A DNA stretch of 64,000 nt from Euryodendron excelsum (GCA_033060915.1 CM065377.1:34271683-34335682), one strand, 5' to 3'. Shown: positions 22,136 to 34,943, counted from the first letter of the stretch. Notes: a model not told the origin generated them from the letters alone. Translations and numbers: made by a program.

Positions 22136-23814
22136 ATACTGTCTCGTTAGAAAACATCTTCCTAGAAGAACGAGTGCGACTAGATTTGAATTAGAAATTG
22201 ATTTGAATAAGGGTTTTAGGAAAATATTTGGAGTCGCCACCTAACTTTGTTAAGGTGAGTTAGGTCACCTAAAACTAAGTACAATTCAAAAATTAAACTT
22301 GGTTTTTTAAAGTGATTTGAAAATGTCCTCCTGAAAGGTGTTTTGAAAAACAAGGTTGTTTAGCAACCTTTGGAAAGATTTTAGACCTTTTAGAGAAAAT
22401 GACTCCGTTTTGGTCTTTGAAACAGAAATCTATGGTCTGAGGGTTACTTATGTATAGGAAAGATGCACTAGGCTATCACCCTATCTCGCCCTTACAGTAC
22501 CTATATGTCTTATCACCCTAGGTTCACTCATTTAGAATCTCCAGTTATCAAATGTTCAATTATATCCACTTTAAGAATTTTAGAAAAAGGTTTTTGTCAT
22601 CACTTCAAGGATGACGTGATGCATGATATGCAAGTGCATGAAAAAGAATTTAAATTTAGAGAAACATTTTGAAAAAAAAATTAAAATTTGAAAAGATTAA
22701 AAATAGACACTTTGGGGCCTTGTTTGATTTGAAAAGACATCTCATGGCCTTCGAAAGATTTAAAATCGAACTTTGGTTTAAAATTAACTTTAATTTGGAA
22801 TCGAACTTGGAGTTGACTTTGCGATAAAACTTGAATTTGAAATTGAACTTTGAAATAGCATTTAAAGTTGTCTTGAAAAGTTTGAATTGGACTTCGAAAT
22901 CATCTTAACTTGAATTAGGGTTTGAAAACCATCTTGATTTAGACTTAAGACTTAGAAAAGAGTTGAAATTTCCTAAATCATGGTTAGGGTGGAACTAGGG
23001 CTTAGGTATCCTAAGACTTAGATAACCTGGAATTTAAATATGTATTTGAAAAGTTTGATTTTAGAAAGCTTCGAATTAGGAAGGTTCTATTTTAAAAAAA
23101 AAAATTTAGAAAGATTGTAAAAGATTTGATTTGATTTGAAACTTTTGTAAAGTTAGAATTTGAAGAGTTTGAACTTAGGAAAGTTTTGAATTAGGAAAGC
23201 TCTATTTAATGAAAGCTCCTATTTTAAGAAAGATTTGATTTAGGAAAAATTGAATTTCTAAAGTTGAGTTTGAAAATGTATGACCTAGGTTCAAGGTAAC
23301 TTGGGATTTAAGAAATCTTAGGATCTAAAATTTATGCAATGCACTTGAATTGGAAAGATTGGATTTTAATTGAAAAATAAAAGTTTTGTTTTTGGAAATC
23401 TATCATTTTATATGACTTTTGAATTAAAAAACCTATGATTTTATGTGAAACTCGACTTTGAAAAGTTAAGGTTTCCTAGACATAAACTCTAGAGTTTTGA
23501 CTTGGACTCCATGACAAAAGGTTTTTGGAAAGTAAATATTTGAAAAGAATTTTTAAAAATTAGATTTGCAAAACTATTTTAAAAAGATTTGAATATAGAA
23601 TTTTGGAAGTCTCTTAAATATCTCACTTTCCTAAAACGATTCTAATCATGAAAAGACTAGATTCATTCTAGGATTGTGATTTTGAAAACAACCAGGGTTT
23701 GAAACCCTAATATGGACCACAACGGTTTCATTGAATGTAACACTTTTCTAAAACAACCCTAACCATAGAATGGTTAAAATCATCTTAGGGATGTGGCTTT
23801 AAAAACAGCTTTTC

Positions 23815-24330
23815 TGGATGCAAGATTTGCCAAGAGATTTTAAAACATTTATAATATCAGTAGATCTAGTAAACATGTCAGAAGTTGACTCATCATTATC
23901 CATTTTAAACAATTCATATTTATGAACAAGCATACTAATCTTAGATTCTTTGACTTGGTTAGTCCCCTCATGTGTAACTTTCAATTTATTCCAAGTATCT
24001 TTAGCCGATTCACAAGTAGATATATGATTAAATTCATTTGTATCAAGAGCACAATAAAGAACATTCATAGCTCTAGCATTTAATTGAATATTTTTCATAT
24101 CACTAGCATTTCATTCACTTTTTTCTTGAAGCACATTATTTCCTTCTATAATCTTAGTTGATATACTAGAGCCACTGACAATGACTCTCCATAATTCATA
24201 TTCAGTAGCTTGAATATATATTCTCATTCTAGCCTTCCAGTAATTGTAATTAATACCACTAAACAAAGGTGGTCTATTAGTTGATTGACCTTCAACAAGT
24301 GTAGCACTAAGAGAAAGGTTGTAGACAAAG
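23815..24330 (-). pseudogene. Ty1/copia gag fragment (UBN2-type)
   Basis: Minus-strand reading from about 24330 gives the start of a copia Gag: PPLFSGINYNYWKARMRIYI, then after a TGA stop NARAMNVLYCALDTNEFNHI, THEGTNQVKESKISMLVHKY and ELFKMDNDESTSDMFTR. Gag packages element RNA into virus-like particles. The stop lies between EKSE and NASDMKN, near 24108-24112. The fragment ends at 23815 against LTR-X0; the zinc knuckle and all of pol are missing. It therefore records either an insertion breakpoint or an illegitimate join between two old elements. Confidence 0.85.
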
Positions 24331-24665
24331 AAGTCCTCTTTTCAAAACCTCAAGAAACATGTCGATCCAATAGTTAGATCAAAAGTTTTGATCAAAATAC
24401 TCAAATTGTCTCTCAGTTGGCATATTTGAATTTCTGGAGAGTTGCCTTCACTTCCACCTAAATTTTCTCCCTTATAAAGTTTGAATTTGAAAATGTCTAC
24501 AAGAGAAAAGTTGTAGACATGGATGTTGGCTTTTCAGAACCTTAAGAATCAGGCGAATCCAATGGCCAGATCAAAAATTATGATCAAAATACTTAAACTG
24601 TCTCCCAATTATCATATTTGACTTCTGCTGAGTTGCCTTCACTTCCAGCTCCGTTTTGTCCCACA
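24311..24665. repeat. 192-bp tandem duplication beside the copia gag start
   Basis: gttgtagac at 24318 recurs at 24510, followed in both copies by cttttca, gatcaaaa, gatcaaaatact, ctgtctc and gagttgccttcacttcca. The copies are clearly diverged. The unit lies where the copia leader or LTR would be. Confidence 0.75.
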
Positions 24666-25236
24666 AGACATTCTCCACAACACGTCCTCATAAGATACCG
24701 TTTATATAAATTTGAGTCTTATTTTAGATTCTACAAAAATTAGATGCATGCAACGGTTGGATCAAAAGATATGAACAAACTACTATGGTTGTGTCATAGG
24801 ATATAGTTTCATCGAATTTTTAACCTTAGAAGAAAATTATATACTCTAATTTTCTTTCTTAAATCAAGTTTCCTTAAAACATGATTCTCAAGGATTTAGA
24901 TATTACTTTTCAAGTCTTGATCACTCTTTCAAGTGCTTAATAATCCTGCAAAACTTTAGTACAACAACTAAACCAAGGATTAAAAGTATTGAATATATTT
25001 AATCAAGAAAACGTTTATAAATCAAAGTAAATTATCATGAAAACCATATATAAAATTTCATATGAATAAACTTACAGTTAACAGAAAGCCCTTGCTTTCT
25101 TTAGAAGTCAAAAAAATTTTCAAAAAAAAAAAAATGTTTCAATTTCAAATCGATTTTTGTTAATTTAAAAATTAATTCTCAAAATTTCAAAATTGCTTTC
25201 AAAACTATCTAAACAAAAAAAGGTTTCAACTTCAAA
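24666..25236. other. AT-rich spacer
   Basis: No gene or clear repeat recognised. AT-rich sequence leading into the low-complexity tract. Confidence 0.5.
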
Positions 25237-26512
25237 ATGGTAAAAGCTCTTGATTTCTTTTTCAAATTCAAAATCCGTTTTCAAAAATCAAACCAATTTA
25301 TCCAAACTTTTTCTTCAAAAAACTCCAAGCTTTCAGTCTTGAGTCAAAATAAATTTTCTACACATTTTATCCAAGTTTCAAGGCAAAACGAATTTTCTAC
25401 ATGTTTTGCTTTTGCAAATTTTCAATCTTGAGTCAAAATGAATTTTCTACACATTTTGTCCAAATATCAAATCAAAGCAAATTTTCTTCACATTTTGCTT
25501 CACAAAATTAATTTCTTACACATTTTGTCCAAATTTCAAGTCAAAACGAATTCTCTACACATTTTGCTACACAAAATGAATTTTCAACATATTTTATCCA
25601 AGTTTCAAATCTATCTCGATTTTTTAACTTTTTTCTTCAAAAAGTTTGTTGCAAATCAATTCGGGTTTTTTAACTTTTTTTCTTCAAAAAGTTTGTTTCA
25701 AATCTATTCCAATTTTCTATTTTTTTTTCCTTCAAAAATTTGTTTTAAATCAATCTTGGTTTTCCAAAGTTTTTTTCTTCAAAAAGTTTAATTTTCAAGG
25801 TTTTTAAAGCTTTTTTCCTCAAAAAGTTCAAATTCAATTCAAACCTCCAGCTTCCCGGGCTTTCTCCTTCAAAAGTCCCGTTTTAATCCACTTTCAAGAT
25901 TTTTAAAGTTTTTCCCTTCAAAAAGTTCAAATTCAATTCAAAATTTTGGTTTTTCGGGCTTTCCCCTTCAAAAGATCAGTTTCAAACCATTTTCAAGATT
26001 TTTAAAGCTTTTCCCCTGAAAAAGTTCAAATTTCATTCGAAATTTCTGTTTCCTGAATTTTCCCTTCAAAAACTCTGTTTTCAAAGAAATATGCATGTTT
26101 AAAAAGGTTTTCAAAACTTTTTCCTTCAAAAAGTTTCATTTCAAATCAAATTCAAGGCCTTCTAAACTTTTTTTTTTCTTCAAAAAGTTTCAACGCAAAA
26201 TCAATTCAAGGTTTTCTAAACTTTTTTTTTCCTTCAAAAAGTTTCAACTCAAATTCAAATTTCAAGTTTTTTAAAACTTTTATCTTTCAAAAATTTTCAC
26301 ATTCCAAGTTTTCTAAACTTTATCTTTTAACAAGTTTTACATTTAGGTTTTCTAAATTTTTTTCCTTCAAAAAGTTTTAATTCAAATCAAAATCTAGGTT
26401 TTCTATACTTTTTCCTTCAAAAAATTTGTTTCAAGATACGCTTTCCTTCAAAAAGTTTAAGTACTAATCAAATCCTCAATTCCTGGGCTTCCTCCTTCAA
26501 AAGTCTCATTTC
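25237..26512. repeat. Low-complexity tandem tract of cttcaaaaagttt and ttttctacacattttg units
   Basis: 25340-25610 is built of variants of attttctacacattttgtcc followed by caagtttcaa. 25620-26500 is built of variants of tttttccttcaaaaagtttc. Apparent open frames here come from the repeat and lack any domain. It could be the inner part of a long, degraded LTR in minus orientation, but I saw no TG/CA ends. Confidence 0.7.
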
Positions 26513-29500
26513 AAAAATGGAGCCCCGGTTCTAAACATGCTCCCATACTTAAATAACTAATTGCTGTAATTTTTGGTATAGATTTAAGGAAGTGAGTTTA
26601 GAAAACACATAATAGTTTGAAATGTTTAAAGAAATTTTACAATAGTTTGGTCTCAATTGAGAGACTTTAGAAATTATAAATCCACCTATAAAAATATATA
26701 TACATACATATATATATATGTATATATATGTGTATTTCTCATTCAATTAGTAAGAGCTTTTTGGGTAAACATAAGTTTATATAAATTTTAATTTTTAAAC
26801 CAATCAAATTGCAACATATATTGTTGTAATATTACAAAATTTAGATTGAGAGCCTAAGGTTTCAAGACATGACAACGTATTACTATAATAGTGTAACTAG
26901 TAGTAAACCCGTGCTATGCACAAAATAAAAAAAAAATGTACTAAACATAAAAGTAATTTTATAAATAATAAATTATCAAGTGTATACACAAATAGTATGA
27001 TTTATACTGGACTATAATTGTTAATATAGTTTTAAAATAGATATTAAAAATTGATTGTAATAAAAAAAAATCTTCACTTGCAATAAAAAAGTAAATTTAA
27101 ACATGAGCATTCTCAAGTACTTTTTCTACTTTAAAATTTGTTAAGGGGTTATATTGATATTGATTAAGTATATAAGTTAACAAATATTAACAAATATAGA
27201 TTTATTTGTCCTTCTAAAAAAATTAAATGGATTTGAATAGAAAATTTCACAGGTTTAAATTAAATGAAGAAATTTATAAAATTATAAGGGAGGAATTTAA
27301 GGAAATTAATTTAAATAAGAATTCTAATATTAATTTATTATAAGTACAACTTTACAAAATAACATGAAATTTACCTAAGTTTTAGTAAAGATTTACTAAT
27401 CATGAATAAAAGATCAAATTTCTATATTTTATGATTAGACCTATACTATTATGACACATGTAATATTATTAATTTAAAATTTTAAAAAAATTAATAAAAT
27501 TGATTGAGCCTTTCTACATAAAAAAAAAAAAAAATGCAACCATGTATTGCTATAATGTAATTTTCTATTTAAATAGGATAAAATTTCATTTCTATATTTT
27601 AAAATATATGGTATAAAGCAATTCAAAAATATTACTATATTGATCAAGGGATAGAAGTTAAGAAAGAAAAGGAAAAAAAATGAGACTGAAAGAACAAATT
27701 ATTTGGTGACATATTAGCAAAAAAAAATAAGAAGAAGAAGATCAAAAGAATCGATAATTTTGTGGCATTTATATACTTTCCTATTCAATTTTTACTTTTA
27801 GTTTGAAAATATTTTTGAGGGTTCTAATTATACGTGTGTGCAAATAATTGATATTTAATGTCACAATAGAAAGAAAATTGATACTTTTTATTTTAAAATT
27901 TTACTCCAATCTAGTAAACGAAATTTGAAAAACCTACTATTTTGATCAATTCATTAAAAAAATTTTAAAAGGAGCAGGAAAAGATGGACATTTAAAAAAA
28001 TTTCATATTAACCAATGGACAAATTTATGGAATTTAAAAAATAGAAAACTAAGGATGATGAATAATAACATGACACCTATATTCTTTCATTTTAAATATT
28101 AAAAATTCAAAAAAAGAGATTAGGAATTATTACTTTTTTGTTTTTTCTTTTAGGCTAAAGGACTCCTAACACCCAATGTCTCATAATATATATGATAAAT
28201 TTGAAAAACATGGTCATATTAATACAAAATTAGTAAAGAAAAAGAAATGTACTTAAATTTTTAGTAATTCAAAATATTGATTTATATGGTTACATAAATG
28301 CTAAGAAAAGTCATAAATTAAGAAATTCAAAGGCTATATTACCATGTTGGTCACTTAATCAAAGATTACATTTTGAGTAAAGGAACATAAATGCTAAGAA
28401 AAATCATACATTAAGAATTTGAAAATTATATTACCATGTTGGTCGATTAATTCTTGTGTTTTTACTTATTAGGAAACTGTGATTGCATTCAAAATTTTTA
28501 TTTCTAAACCAATCAAAGTGCAAAATTCAAAAATTAAATTTCTAAACCAATCAAAGTGCGACATGTGTTATTATAATATTTTAAAATTTTAAAAATTCGT
28601 TAAAATTGGATTAGAATTTTGAAGAGCAAAGACCTCAAAATATTCTACTATAATTAATATATATATATCACTTTTCAAGTAAACTGCAATTTCTTAATTA
28701 AAATTGAAGCACAATGATGTGAAGAGCCTCCTAACTAGTAACTTTAACTGGAGCACAATGAAAGGTATGACCCTCATCCTAGGAAAAAAGGAAAGAAAGT
28801 AGACATCCTTTCAAATCTTTTTCTTAACAACATTTCATTCAACTTTAATGCAAAATATAAATGCCAACTCAATTACTACCTCAACGATAAAATAAATAAA
28901 TAATGAAAAGTGTAACTTGGCACACAATATACTGGACAAAGACACGTGCACCATACTAGCCCACACAAAAGCAAACATGTCCACCAAACTAACCCACACA
29001 AAAGCTTGTGAATGAACGCTGACGAAACTTACATACGAATAGTAGTGGGCATGGATCTGGCCGTTAGTTTTATTCAAGTTCGATTATAATTTATAGGGTT
29101 TTGTAAATTTTTTTAGATCCAATTATGTTAATAGACGAACGTAAAAATTTTGTTTTAAGCTCGGCTCAGCCCAATATATATGCAAAATCATATAATTATA
29201 TATTTTAACATATATATATATATATATACATATGAAATTAGATGTTATGTTACTTAATTTTAGAGAAAAAATTATTTATTAAATAAATGTTGGGTTAAAT
29301 GGCCGGCTTGAAATTTAATTTTGTGCCCGATAAGAATTATTTCAGTGTAGGGTCAAACCAAATTTGGGCCTAACAAGAATTATTTCTAGTATAGGCCTAT
29401 ACGGAACTCGTCCGACTCAACCAATGCTCACCACTTTAGTTACCACTTTAGTGAGAGAATTGTGCACTGCAAACTTACCACTTTAGTTAGCCCCTACAAA

Positions 29501-29740
29501 AAGATAAGCAAATTTGTTTCCAAACAAATGCCATATTTTCTGAGAAATTACTGAATTTTGAATGGACCAATCAATTGCATAAAATTTGTACTTGAAATAG
29601 AAATACAAATAAGTAAGAGTAAAATATTAAGAGTAATTTATAATCAGATTTTTTTTTTTTTTTCTGTTTTCCATAAAATCTACTCGGAGTTTAGTTGCGT
29701 TGAGTTAAGCAGCCCCGCCGTACGTAGCCGAGGCCAACAC
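26513..29740. other. AT-rich intergenic DNA, no gene recognised
   Basis: Very AT-rich. Contains (TA)n tracts near 26690-26735 and 29208-29228, and the phrase taaacccgtgctatgcac near 26905, which is common in short plant transposon relics. The motif taaaccaatcaaa recurs at 26796, 28505 and 28542, each time near gcaacat or gcgacat, suggesting related terminal pieces of an AT-rich element. Nothing coding is supported. Confidence 0.5.
28292..28452. repeat. 93-bp tandem duplication
   Basis: acataaatgctaagaaaa at 28292 recurs at 28385, and both copies run on to atattaccatgttggtc. Copy 1 is 28292-28384; copy 2 is shorter, to about 28452. Confidence 0.85.
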
Positions 29741-30641
29741 CACTGGCGGACTTGGGCAGTTGGGAAAGGCCCGCCGAAAAATTAATGGCATTGGAACGTT
29801 AAACTATTTTACTAAACATTTATTTCAAAAGTAATGCTATATGTAATTTTATTTTTTTTAATTTTTTTTCACCCTTAGACATCAGTGAACCCACAAAAGC
29901 GGCATGGCCACAGCCCTCCAAATTTTAAAATTTTTTCTTAAACCCATGTATTTTGAAGTATTTAGGATAGAATGGGTAAGTTGGCTCCTCGAAAACTTAA
30001 ATAATTTTATCTTTGGCCACCCCAAAATCTAAGTAATTTTTTCTTGACCCTTTTACATTTTTCCTAGTATTTTACTCATTTCAACCTTTTTCATTTGGTC
30101 ATTTAAATTTTCATAATTTGAATATATATTTATTTTAGTTTTTTTTTACTCAGCAATTTCCGTATACTTATATATTTCCATTAGTATTTATTCCAATGAA
30201 TCTTATTATTGTTCATTTTATTTTGGTATTTGTTATGCATATCAAAGTAGTAATGAACCTAACAGCCGTTTCTTTTTTGAAAAAAAAAATTACTGCATTG
30301 ATATTTAAGCATTTTATATTATAACAGTCCTCTTCCATTTCATACGTGATTAATGTGAATTATAGTCGATATTAAATATTTCTAACTTCAAAAATTAGTT
30401 TTTTGATAAAATGTGATACTTATATTATAGGTAAGATTAATCTAGAAGAAAATTTTTTAATAAGAATGTAGTATTTTTATTTGTAAAATCTACATCTGTT
30501 ATATTTTTACTTTTTTTTTTATATATGAATCTCCTACTATAAAGTTTAAATATTAGTATTGGTTAATAGTTGAGATAATGGTATCACTAAAAAAAATTTC
30601 TCCGTTGACCCCCTTTGGCAAAATTCCTTAGTCCATCACTG
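29741..30641. mobile_element. hAT-like non-autonomous element, copy A
   Basis: AT-rich unit matching the split copy B (33961-34292 plus 61211-61564) over most of its length: blocks such as ccctccaaa, tttcatttggtcatttaaatttt, tgattaatgtgaattatagtc, tctcctactata and gataatggta recur in the same order. The ends, CACTGGCGGACTTGGG at the left and CTTAGTCCATCACTG at the right, are roughly inverted, which recalls hAT-type ends. No coding capacity. The family call is tentative and no target duplication was found. Confidence 0.5.
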
Positions 30642-32181
30642 CTTCTAGACACATGTGACTCATTTACTTGTGTCATGTGGGTAAGAAAAAAAAATTAATA
30701 TATTAGTTTATATATAGCATTTTTCATTACTTCAATATTATGACTAAAATCATAAAAGATCAAAACTTGTTGGCTTTCGTTACCCACTAAGTCTAAAAAT
30801 GGAAGCCGACATGTAATTTCACAAATTTGGAGTGAGATCCCTATATTTGTCACAACCCTCAAAGGAGTCAATATATATAATTATTGAAAGATGTGCTTAT
30901 ATTAAAGAAATCATGATTACTAAGCTTGCAATTTCAATTGCTTTGTACGATGTTTATATTAACCATGTTTTCTATTTCTCTATATTCAATATATTATGCA
31001 TCGTACTTGATTGGTTAGCGACCAGATAAAATTGATTGGTTAAATAGTATGAAAAAATTATGACTGTTATTATATGTCTTTAGGAATGGGATTAGTATCG
31101 ATCCCTTGGGCGGAAATAAAATTATCCACTCTCTCACTCGGTAGTGCCGCTTGGGCTCTTGCCCCAAGCAGCCATAACAGAAACGCCGAACGCCGATGAA
31201 TAGGGTTCGTGCATAACTAAACATATGATAATGAAATCCAAAATTTTGTTGTAAAACACCAAACAAATTCATTTCTTCCCCATATGCATAAACGCCAACG
31301 CAGAGGCAATGAATGTTGATAAATGCACTCAAAGTGCAGCCTGTTAACTATACATAGTTTTGATAAACAAATTTTGGACGTCATATATATGTAGAGAAAA
31401 TTTTGACAGTACTTACTCCATTCTTCCTTGATACAGGCATAAAAGCTCAGTTGTTCCCCATATGCCTGTTAATTACACACAAAATGCTATCACTATGTGT
31501 GCTCTTTACTCTATCATAATAAAATGTGGTCAAGAATCAAAAGACAGGAAACAGTAAAGAAATCTAATTCTTTTCCATCTTATTTATTTGTGTACCGAGG
31601 AACTTGAACTCTATTTATACGTACCCACTGAGCATATTTAAGACTATCAAAAAAATATTTACATTAACATTCACATCAAGTAATTGGAGAGAAACACCGA
31701 TTCCGTTCACCGGAGTAGTATGTCAGTAGGAGGGTCGTGGTACAGTTTTTTTTTTTTTTTTAAATGAAACTGTGGTGTAGCTCTTTGGTTTTACTTGTCT
31801 GTTTTTCTAATGGAGGCATATCTGATGGGATGAGAGATCTAAAGGAGAGATTTTAGGAATAAATGATTTAAGAAGGGATCTTAGGAATAGATGTGATTTA
31901 CCACGAAAAGAGTAGACCGGATTAGATATAGAATTTTCAATTTTTTTTTTTAGGAGTTTATCTTTATCAATTAAAGAGTAATTTTAGGATTTGAAGATAA
32001 ATTTTAGGAATATGATTATCTAACAATTACTAAGGTTTAGTCCCTTAGATTTAGCACATAGGTGATCGAGACACATCCTCAGCGCTATAGGAATGTATTT
32101 CACATATAATCGCGCGAGAGGTGACCTAAACCCTACTCCCTTCAAACCCACTTCGGGTTATTTTCTTCTCGTTTATGCATA
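30642..32181. other. Spacer, no gene recognised
   Basis: AT-rich sequence with no supported ORF. A GC-richer patch at 31130-31200 contains gcttgggctcttgccccaagc, a 7-base stem hairpin. 31800-32000 has several diverged taggaat / gattta words. Confidence 0.45.
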
Positions 32182-32186
32182 CTCCT

Positions 32187-33611
32187 TGTTGACTCCACAC
32201 CTTAATTTTGGTGATCACAAAATTATGTGTTCAGTTGTCTAATAATTCTAATTAGTGTGCAGATTTGTTTTACTTTTAAATGACTTGAAACTTGACACTT
32301 GACAAACATTATACTAGCAATATGTGTTGAAACTTGTCAAGAAGGAATGAAGAATGGAAGAGCATAATGGAATGATACGACAACATCATCTCACAAGTCT
32401 TGGAAGCTTTCATGAAAATTTGATGAAATACTTGTAAGAATGAATATTGGAAGTGTTCTTGGAGATTCACATGTCTTGAAGAAGACCTTTTAAGCCTTAA
32501 AAGTCTCAAGTTGATGATCGTTGAAGAGTTTGAAGAATTTTGTAAAGAATTGAAGAAGTCTTGCAAAGTTACAGTCTTTGAGCAAAAGAGTTGACACATG
32601 CTACAGAAGAGTTGACACATTAAGATAGTGAATTGAATTAGAATCTGCCAAAGAGAAAGGGGTCGACCCCCTTACAAAAAGGGTTGACACATTGGTCGAG
32701 ATTAGAAATCTTGGAGAAGGTCTAAAAACAGTAAACTCCTCATTTCAAAGGGGTTGACACATTGGGACAAAGTTTTGATGGCCAACACAAAAGGGTCGAC
32801 ACGTTGCCTAGATAAGCCAACACATTTAAGTAAATTGCTGAGAAGCTGGAGACAGAACAAAAAGGGTCGACACATGCAGAAAAGGGGTTGACACATTGTC
32901 TGTAATGTCTATATTTTTAAACGTTATGCTCAACTAATCTTGCATTAAATGCTTCTCCAACCACCTCCAATATCTATAATGAATGCAACACTATAAAACC
33001 AAGACCCCCACAGCATTTATACATAAAAATACAAGAGATTCAAGTGCTATACATGTGCTTAAGGGCTGAATTCCTGAACGATATTAGAAACATTCTCTTT
33101 GCTGGGAATTTGGAACATTTATTGATCTTCCACTTCCATATCTACTCTTTAAGAGAGTTATACTTTGTGTAATTCTTATTCACTTCATTTGTAAGGATTT
33201 GAAAGGCTGAGTGTCCTTGGGGAAACACTTGTAAGTTTGAATGAAACTTAAAAAAAAATCACTTGGTAGGCTTAGAGTTTGAGAAGAGCTCTTGTAAAAA
33301 GTGAGCTGGGCACTTGGGAAAACTAGCACCTACTGTGTAATATTTCTTTGCATAATGGAAGGCTTTCAAGGGGTCTTCAGGGTGAGGACGTAGGTCACAC
33401 GTTGTGACTAAATCTCAGTAAATCTTGGTGTTCTTCTTGTGCTATGTTTTTTTGCTTACTTTCTATTCCTTGCTTGCTATTGCACTATTGGTTTACACAC
33501 ACCTTGATTCATTATTCCATTACTTAACTTGTTTTTTATTACATTATTTTGTGATTAATTTTTTAGATACCCACTTCACCCCCTATCTTGGATTGCATCT
33601 TTGGGCCAACA
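32187..33611 (+). mobile_element. Ty1/copia-type solo LTR, 1425 bp
   Basis: Begins TGTTGACTCCACACC and ends TTTGGGCCAACA, so TGTTG/CAACA is a perfect terminal inverted repeat. It is flanked by identical 5-bp duplications CTCCT at 32182-32186 and 33612-33616. There is no internal region, so it is a solo LTR. The style (TGTTGACTCC... and ggtgaggacgtaggtcac near the 3' side) resembles SIRE/Maximus-group copia LTRs. A TATA-like ctataaaac lies near 32991. It contains an array of gttgacacat words. The open frames on the minus strand here are repeat artefacts. Confidence 0.9.
32583..32896. repeat. Dispersed GGGT(C/T)GACACATTG repeats within the solo LTR
   Basis: At least seven copies of a motif like aaaggggttgacacattg occur, irregularly spaced, for example near 32590, 32610, 32685, 32752, 32797, 32866 and 32886. 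They lie upstream of the TATA-like site. Confidence 0.7.
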
Positions 33612-33616
33612 CTCCT

Positions 33617-33960
33617 TACCGGTACTATTAGGGGGCGAGGTAAAGCAAGTTTCGAGTTTTTTGGGTTAAATTGTCATCCCTAGATTTGAGGCCCTAAAAA
33701 GTGAGTATAATCTATACTGTAAGAATCAGTGGGTTACACTGAATCTTAAATTGTTCGCACGGTCTACTGGTTCAATGGCAATTTGACCAATTTTGAACGA
33801 TTTTTAGGTAAAACAATTTAAGGGCTATGCCTGGACGAGTGCTTAGACCTATTCGTGAGACCTTGTTCTACTAGTCAACTGAATAGCCCCTCTGGAGAGA
33901 ATACCAGATTCATAAGGAAGATCCTTACAAAGATGCCATGGTACCGATTTGTTTTTAAAA
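33617..33960. other. Spacer between solo LTR and hAT-like copy B
   Basis: About 340 bases, no gene recognised and no repeat structure noted. Confidence 0.4.
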
Positions 33961-34292
33961 CATTGGCGGCAGGTGAGATAATGACCCTCCAAAGTTTTGA
34001 ATTTTTTTTTTATACCTTATATACTCTTGAGTATTTATGATAAAACCCACGTTTTTTTACCTTTGCCCTCCCAAAAGTCAAGTAATTTTACCTTGTCCCT
34101 CTTTAAAATTTTCTCCTATTATTTTTCATTTGGTCATTTAAATTTTTATAAATTAAAATTATCATAATCATACATTTATTTTTTCCTTGACTTTCCTACA
34201 CATATTTTTTTTATATATTTATTAGTATTCATTTAATAACTGCTACCTATTATTGACTAATTTGTTTTGGCATATGTTAAAGTAATGAATCT

Positions 34293-34912
34293 TGTAAGTG
34301 AAATTTCTGGGAAGGCCTGACCAATCACTCAAATCACTATCAATTAGCACCAACTTGCTGCAAAAAGGATAAAGAAGTTAGAATGGGTCGACCCTCTTTG
34401 GGCTGATTACACTCCGACGATTAAGTTAGCAATCTTAATCGAGAATCGAATGAATAAAGATAATGTAAGCTTGAAATCAATTGTACATACCTTACTTCTT
34501 GAGGCTTTAGTGTATATAGTGTAGTACTCTCTGTTAAGCCTACTCCAGTAATCATAACCTATCTCATAGGCTTATACCGGCTAGAGTTGATTGATCGGAC
34601 AGAAACTCACCTTTATCGCCATGCTCGAGTGTGACTGGCCGGACGTGAGTATGGCCATCATGTGCTACATCTCTTTTGCATTAAATGTGGGTCTGTTTAG
34701 CATTAAATGCTGATAATCGAGTATTAGGTGCTCTGATATCCCTAGCAAATGCCCCAGCCCTTTGGGCTGAGAAGTCTTATGACTTGGGCTAATCTCGGGA
34801 ATATGGGTCTGAACTGTATTGATGATATTTGGGATGTTATAGGCCCAAATAAATTTGTTTAACCTTTATTGGGTCTACCCTGATAGGCTGGGCTAGAGTT
34901 TCTTGACCCACA
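34293..34912 (-). repeat. Gypsy 3' LTR (620 bp, uninterrupted)
   Basis: Starts TGTAAGTGAAATTTC and ends TTGACCCACA on the plus strand. It matches the 5' LTR halves throughout and preserves the empty version of the LTR-X3 target, with a single ACCTT at 34609-34613. Confidence 0.9.
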
Positions 34913-34932
34913 ATTACCCCCCAGCCCTAGCG
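34913..34932 (-). other. Polypurine tract of the gypsy element
   Basis: On the minus strand the bases immediately before the 3' LTR read GGGCTGGGGGGTAAT, a purine-rich primer site for plus-strand DNA synthesis. Its position next to the LTR fixes 34293-34912 as the 3' LTR. Confidence 0.75.
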
Positions 34933-34943
34933 CCCTTTGGTAA

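Larger units (their letters stand above)
18870..23815 (+). mobile_element. LTR-X0: 3'-truncated copy of the large LTR-X family, interrupted by a solo LTR
   Basis: The start at 18870 (TATCGCGTCTCGATTTTTC) and next 45 bases match the starts of LTR-X1 and LTR-X3, including atacacaca and agtact. The match then resumes at 22136 (gtctcgttag, cctagaagaacgagtgcgactag, gtcgccacctaac, aggtgagttaggtcacc). The 3.2 kb in between is a solo LTR. The copy runs through the low-complexity GA-rich zone and the ctaaccatagaatgg blocks to about 23815, where it ends abruptly at a copia gag fragment. The 3' third, including the TATA zone and the ggggtgcttaca end, is missing. No coding capacity. Confidence 0.75.

Noticed and set aside
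25237..25791. Two adjacent plus ORFs with repeated NFLHILSKFQ segments
   Set aside because: Low-complexity tandem DNA in which T-rich units read as Phe, Leu and Ile. No domain or promoter.
31130..31200. GC-richer patch with a short minus-strand reading frame starting MAAWGKSPSG
   Set aside because: It stops after 13 codons and shows no continuation by splicing. Only a small hairpin can be supported.
32309..32896. Minus-strand ORFs with CQLFCSMCQLFC and CQPLFCMCRPFLFC repeats
   Set aside because: They translate the gttgacacat repeats of the copia solo LTR and are not a Cys-rich peptide gene.
33760..33810. ggttcaatggc resembling a tRNA internal B box
   Set aside because: No A box, cloverleaf or anticodon stem could be built around it.
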